From Desulfobacula sp. (GTDB taxonomy: Bacteria > Desulfobacterota > Desulfobacteria > Desulfobacterales > Desulfobacteraceae): 64,000 bases of DNA. The notes beneath the pieces are model-generated. The model was not told the origin of the DNA and did not search any database. It worked only from the letters and a program-made list of their open reading frames with translations. A program made the translations under genes and the position numbers. Below are positions 61,552 to 64,000 of the stretch, piece by piece; position 1 is the first letter of the stretch, and the number at the start of each line of letters is the position of its first letter. The stretch is from NCBI GenBank assembly GCA_012031875.1, contig JAAUSZ010000003.1:1-64000 (forward strand). Direction: 5' to 3'.

Positions 61552-62106
61552 CTACTTAACTGCAAAGTGAGCGCGCCGGTTCATGGCCCAAGCGATCTCT
61601 GTTTTTCCGGAATCAAGCGGTTTTTCTTCACCGTAGCTGATGGTATTCATGCGGGCGGCAGCAATGCCAAGATCAACCAGATAGGCTTTTACAGCAGTGG
61701 CACGGCGATCTCCCAAGGCAAGGTTGTACTCGGTTGTGCCGCGTTCATCACAATGGCCTTCAACGGTGACGGATGCGGAAGCATTTTCAGCCATCCATGC
61801 GGCTTTGTCTTTTAACAAGGCTTTTGCAGCAGCTGTCAATTCTGAACTGTCAAAGTCAAAATGAACATCTTCATTTTCAAAAGCTTTTCTAGCAGCAGCC
61901 AGTTTTGCTGCTTTTTCTTTTGCTGCTTTTTCCGCTGCAAGCCTTTCAGCTTCTGCCTTTGCCTTTGCATTCGGATCCTCGGTAGAGGAGGCCTGTTTTA
62001 CTGTTCCGGCATCAGATACAACTGCTTTTTTTGCACATGAAACCGTCAAGAAAAGACCTGCAACAAGAACTGCCATCAATACATTAAACCAAATCTTACT
62101 TTTCAT
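61552..62106 (-). CDS. pal: peptidoglycan-associated lipoprotein Pal
   Basis: Lipobox LTVSCA; VHFDFDSSELTAAAKALL; VEGHCDERGTTEYNLALGDRRA. Confidence 0.96.
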   Translation of the reverse strand: MKSKIWFNVLMAVLVAGLFLTVSCAKKAVVSDAGTVKQASSTEDPNAKAKAEAERLAAEKAAKEKAAKLAAARKAFENEDVHFDFDSSELTAAAKALLKDKAAWMAENASASVTVEGHCDERGTTEYNLALGDRRATAVKAYLVDLGIAAARMNTISYGEEKPLDSGKTEIAWAMNRRAHFAVK

Positions 62107-62133
62107 TTTTTCCCCCTTTTAATTATTAAATAC

Positions 62134-63480
62134 CTACATACCTTCTCTTGTACTATCTGAAATTGACCAGTCCGGCTGGGTCTGCTTGCCATTCATGTTC
62201 AGAAGCTTCCTCTGATCGGTGCCTGACGCATTCATGACAAAGATCCTTGGCACACCACCTTCACGTGTCGATGTAAAGGCCAGCATACTTCCATCAGGTG
62301 ACCAGACCGGATCTTCATTATCTCCTGAATCCGCAGTCAACTGAACCGGCACGCCTGAGTCAATACTCATCACAAAAATATCAATTCGATTCTTTTCTAT
62401 GCCCACATAGGCCATCTTTCTTCCATCCGGACACCAGGCCGGGGAGGTATTGTTTAAGCCATTAAACGTCAACCGCTTCACGCTCCCGGAGCCAATGTCC
62501 TGGATATATATCTGGGGAGTTCCTGCACGTTTTGATGTAAAGGCAATTTTCTGACCGTCCGGTGAAAATTTAGGCGATACATCAATCCCCAAACTGTCAG
62601 TTAATCTTTTAATCACTTCTCCATTGATGGTCAATAGATAAATTTCCTGATCACCAGAAAAACTTAATGCACCGGCTAATTTGAGCTGCCCCGGCATCCA
62701 GTCCGGAGAGATATTCATTCCTTTAAAATTAACGATAGCCCCCCGATTTTCCTGAAGATTCTTAATATATATATCCGGCTTCCCCTTGGCATAGGACACA
62801 TAGGCCAGCCATTTCCCATCCGATGACCAGGATGGGGAAAGACTGATGCTTTTATGAGAGGTAATCTGTTTAATGTTCTGCCCGTCGAAATCACAAGTAA
62901 ATATTTCCTTATTCCCATCAACGGTTGAAACAAAGGCCATTTCTGTATTAAAGACCCCGTATTTCCCCGTCAGAACAAAGGATATTTCACTGCAAAACAG
63001 GTGAATCATTTTCCGGATCTGGGATTCAGAACCTGTATATACCTTCCCCACAAGGAGTTTTGAATTAAAGGTATCCATCAGCCGCAGTTCGAATTTGACA
63101 TTCCCCGGGCTTTCCACAAGGACCCCGCCGGTAATTAAAAGTTCTGCCCCTATCCCTGTCCAGTCCCTAAAATTGATCTCTGAGAGCTGGATGCCGGATT
63201 GGGCCGGAGTGGCCAGAAAGGCAATGGGATCCATGGTTTTCAGATATCCTGTGAAATTCAATGCCTCGGTTAATATCTGAACTGCGGTTTTCCCGTCCCT
63301 TACTTCTTCGGCGCTGCCGCTCATTGCTTTGAAGTCGGGCACGGCAATGGGAGTCTTTTTCAACAACGGGTTACTGATATTGATATAGGTTACACCATGG
63401 CAAACCGGTATCCAGAAACACATTATGAGCAGAACGCAATAAAATCCCTGTAGAACATTTTTTTTCATCATAAAAAGCAT
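62134..63480 (-). CDS. tolB: Tol-Pal system beta-propeller protein TolB
   Basis: Repeated SPSWSSDGKWLAYVS, SPKFSPDGQKIAFTSKR, SPAWCPDGRKMAYVG, DPVWSPDGSMLAFTSTR blades. Confidence 0.96.
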   Translation of the reverse strand: MLFMMKKNVLQGFYCVLLIMCFWIPVCHGVTYINISNPLLKKTPIAVPDFKAMSGSAEEVRDGKTAVQILTEALNFTGYLKTMDPIAFLATPAQSGIQLSEINFRDWTGIGAELLITGGVLVESPGNVKFELRLMDTFNSKLLVGKVYTGSESQIRKMIHLFCSEISFVLTGKYGVFNTEMAFVSTVDGNKEIFTCDFDGQNIKQITSHKSISLSPSWSSDGKWLAYVSYAKGKPDIYIKNLQENRGAIVNFKGMNISPDWMPGQLKLAGALSFSGDQEIYLLTINGEVIKRLTDSLGIDVSPKFSPDGQKIAFTSKRAGTPQIYIQDIGSGSVKRLTFNGLNNTSPAWCPDGRKMAYVGIEKNRIDIFVMSIDSGVPVQLTADSGDNEDPVWSPDGSMLAFTSTREGGVPRIFVMNASGTDQRKLLNMNGKQTQPDWSISDSTREGM

Positions 63481-63507
63481 ACCATATCATTTATAATTAT
63501 AGTAATT

Positions 63508-64000
63508 TTATTTCACACCTTGGGGCGTAAAGATCAAGCCCATATCATAGGAATACATCCCTGCCGGCAAAGGCTTTAAGGGATTAATCTTCATGATCGC
63601 CTTTTTTGCAGACTCATCCAGATAGGAGTTCCCTGATCGTGTCTCAAAAATAATATCTCTTATCTCACCGCTTTTCAAAATTTTAATTAAAATCCTGACC
63701 TCCAGGTTCCGGTCCATTCTGGCCAGGCTTTCATTGAACGCCCAGTTCTGTTGAATTCGAGATCCAACCTCCATCAAATAAAGTTGTAAGGGTGTGGACC
63801 CGCCTTTTCCGGTGCCGTCCGGTACCCCCCCCCCTTCCTTCACCGTCCCCGCCATCCCCCATCCTTGACTTTCCCTGCTCTGCGACCTTTTTTCGGAGGC
63901 GCCCCAAAACTTCAGACATATCGCCCTCATCCTGTTTTTCACTTGCCTTGTCTGTTGCTTTTCCTGTGTCAGCTTCTTTCTGGGGAGGCTTTTTAGCAGT
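63508..64000 (-). CDS. TolA/TonB-type C-terminal protein, runs off right edge, apparent frameshift at a C10 (minus G10) run 63825-63834
   Basis: Open frame TAKKPPQKEADTGKATDKASEKQDEGDMSEVLGRLRKKVAEQGKSRMGDGGDGEGRGG shifts into VPDGTGKGGSTPLQLYLMEVGSRIQQNWAFNESL...; upstream of tolB. Confidence 0.85.
   Translation of the reverse strand, partial: LLKSLPRKKLTQEKQQTRQVKNRMRAICLKFWGASEKRSQSRESQGWGMAGTVKEGGGVPDGTGKGGSTPLQLYLMEVGSRIQQNWAFNESLARMDRNLEVRILIKILKSGEIRDIIFETRSGNSYLDESAKKAIMKINPLKPLPAGMYSYDMGLIFTPQGVK

Noticed and set aside
1-64000. CRISPR array, tRNA or rRNA genes
   Set aside because: No regularly spaced direct repeats and no convincing tRNA/rRNA sequence noticed by eye; no structural RNA search could be run.

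Overview
Reading of a 64 kb bacterial window, probably from a sulfate-reducing Desulfobacterota/Desulfobacteraceae-like genome (inferred from gene content only). Four parts are visible. (1) About 1-2.4 kb: the minus-strand start of a large PHP-domain plus ABC/SMC-like ATPase gene that runs off the left edge (TrlF-like architecture), with a complete IS4-type element (about 2388-3699) next to it. (2) About 3.7-37.9 kb: a long, entirely minus-strand surface-polysaccharide locus. It holds a Wzm/Wzt-type ABC exporter with a C-terminal Wzt extension, Gmd, DegT aminotransferases, a Gfo/Idh oxidoreductase, acyltransferases, glycosyltransferases, a sulfotransferase, a fused sulfate adenylyltransferase/APS kinase, a carbamoyltransferase/SxtJ/DUF5989/SGNH module, and five radical-SAM proteins. 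A MarR-type EPS-associated regulator sits at its upstream end. (3) About 38-54 kb: housekeeping genes (OmpA, M18 peptidase, PBP4, FolE2, TtcA-like, RpoZ, GreA, Psd, TsaB, Lon, PilD, CheX-like, HU, PilZ, ExoI, S9/L13). (4) About 54-64 kb: a bactofilin / M99-like carboxypeptidase / bitopic coiled-coil / L,D-transpeptidase-fold group resembling the Helicobacter Csd/CcmA cell-shape machinery, then RuvBAC and Tol-Pal. At least 12 genes, including ruvA, ruvC, psd and tolA, are broken by 1-nt indels, mostly at homopolymers. This looks like systematic sequencing/assembly error, and several proteins below were rebuilt by hand across those sites. The strongest leads are the Csd-like module, the radical-SAM-rich and apparently sulfated/carbamoylated polysaccharide locus, and the PHP-ATPase gene.
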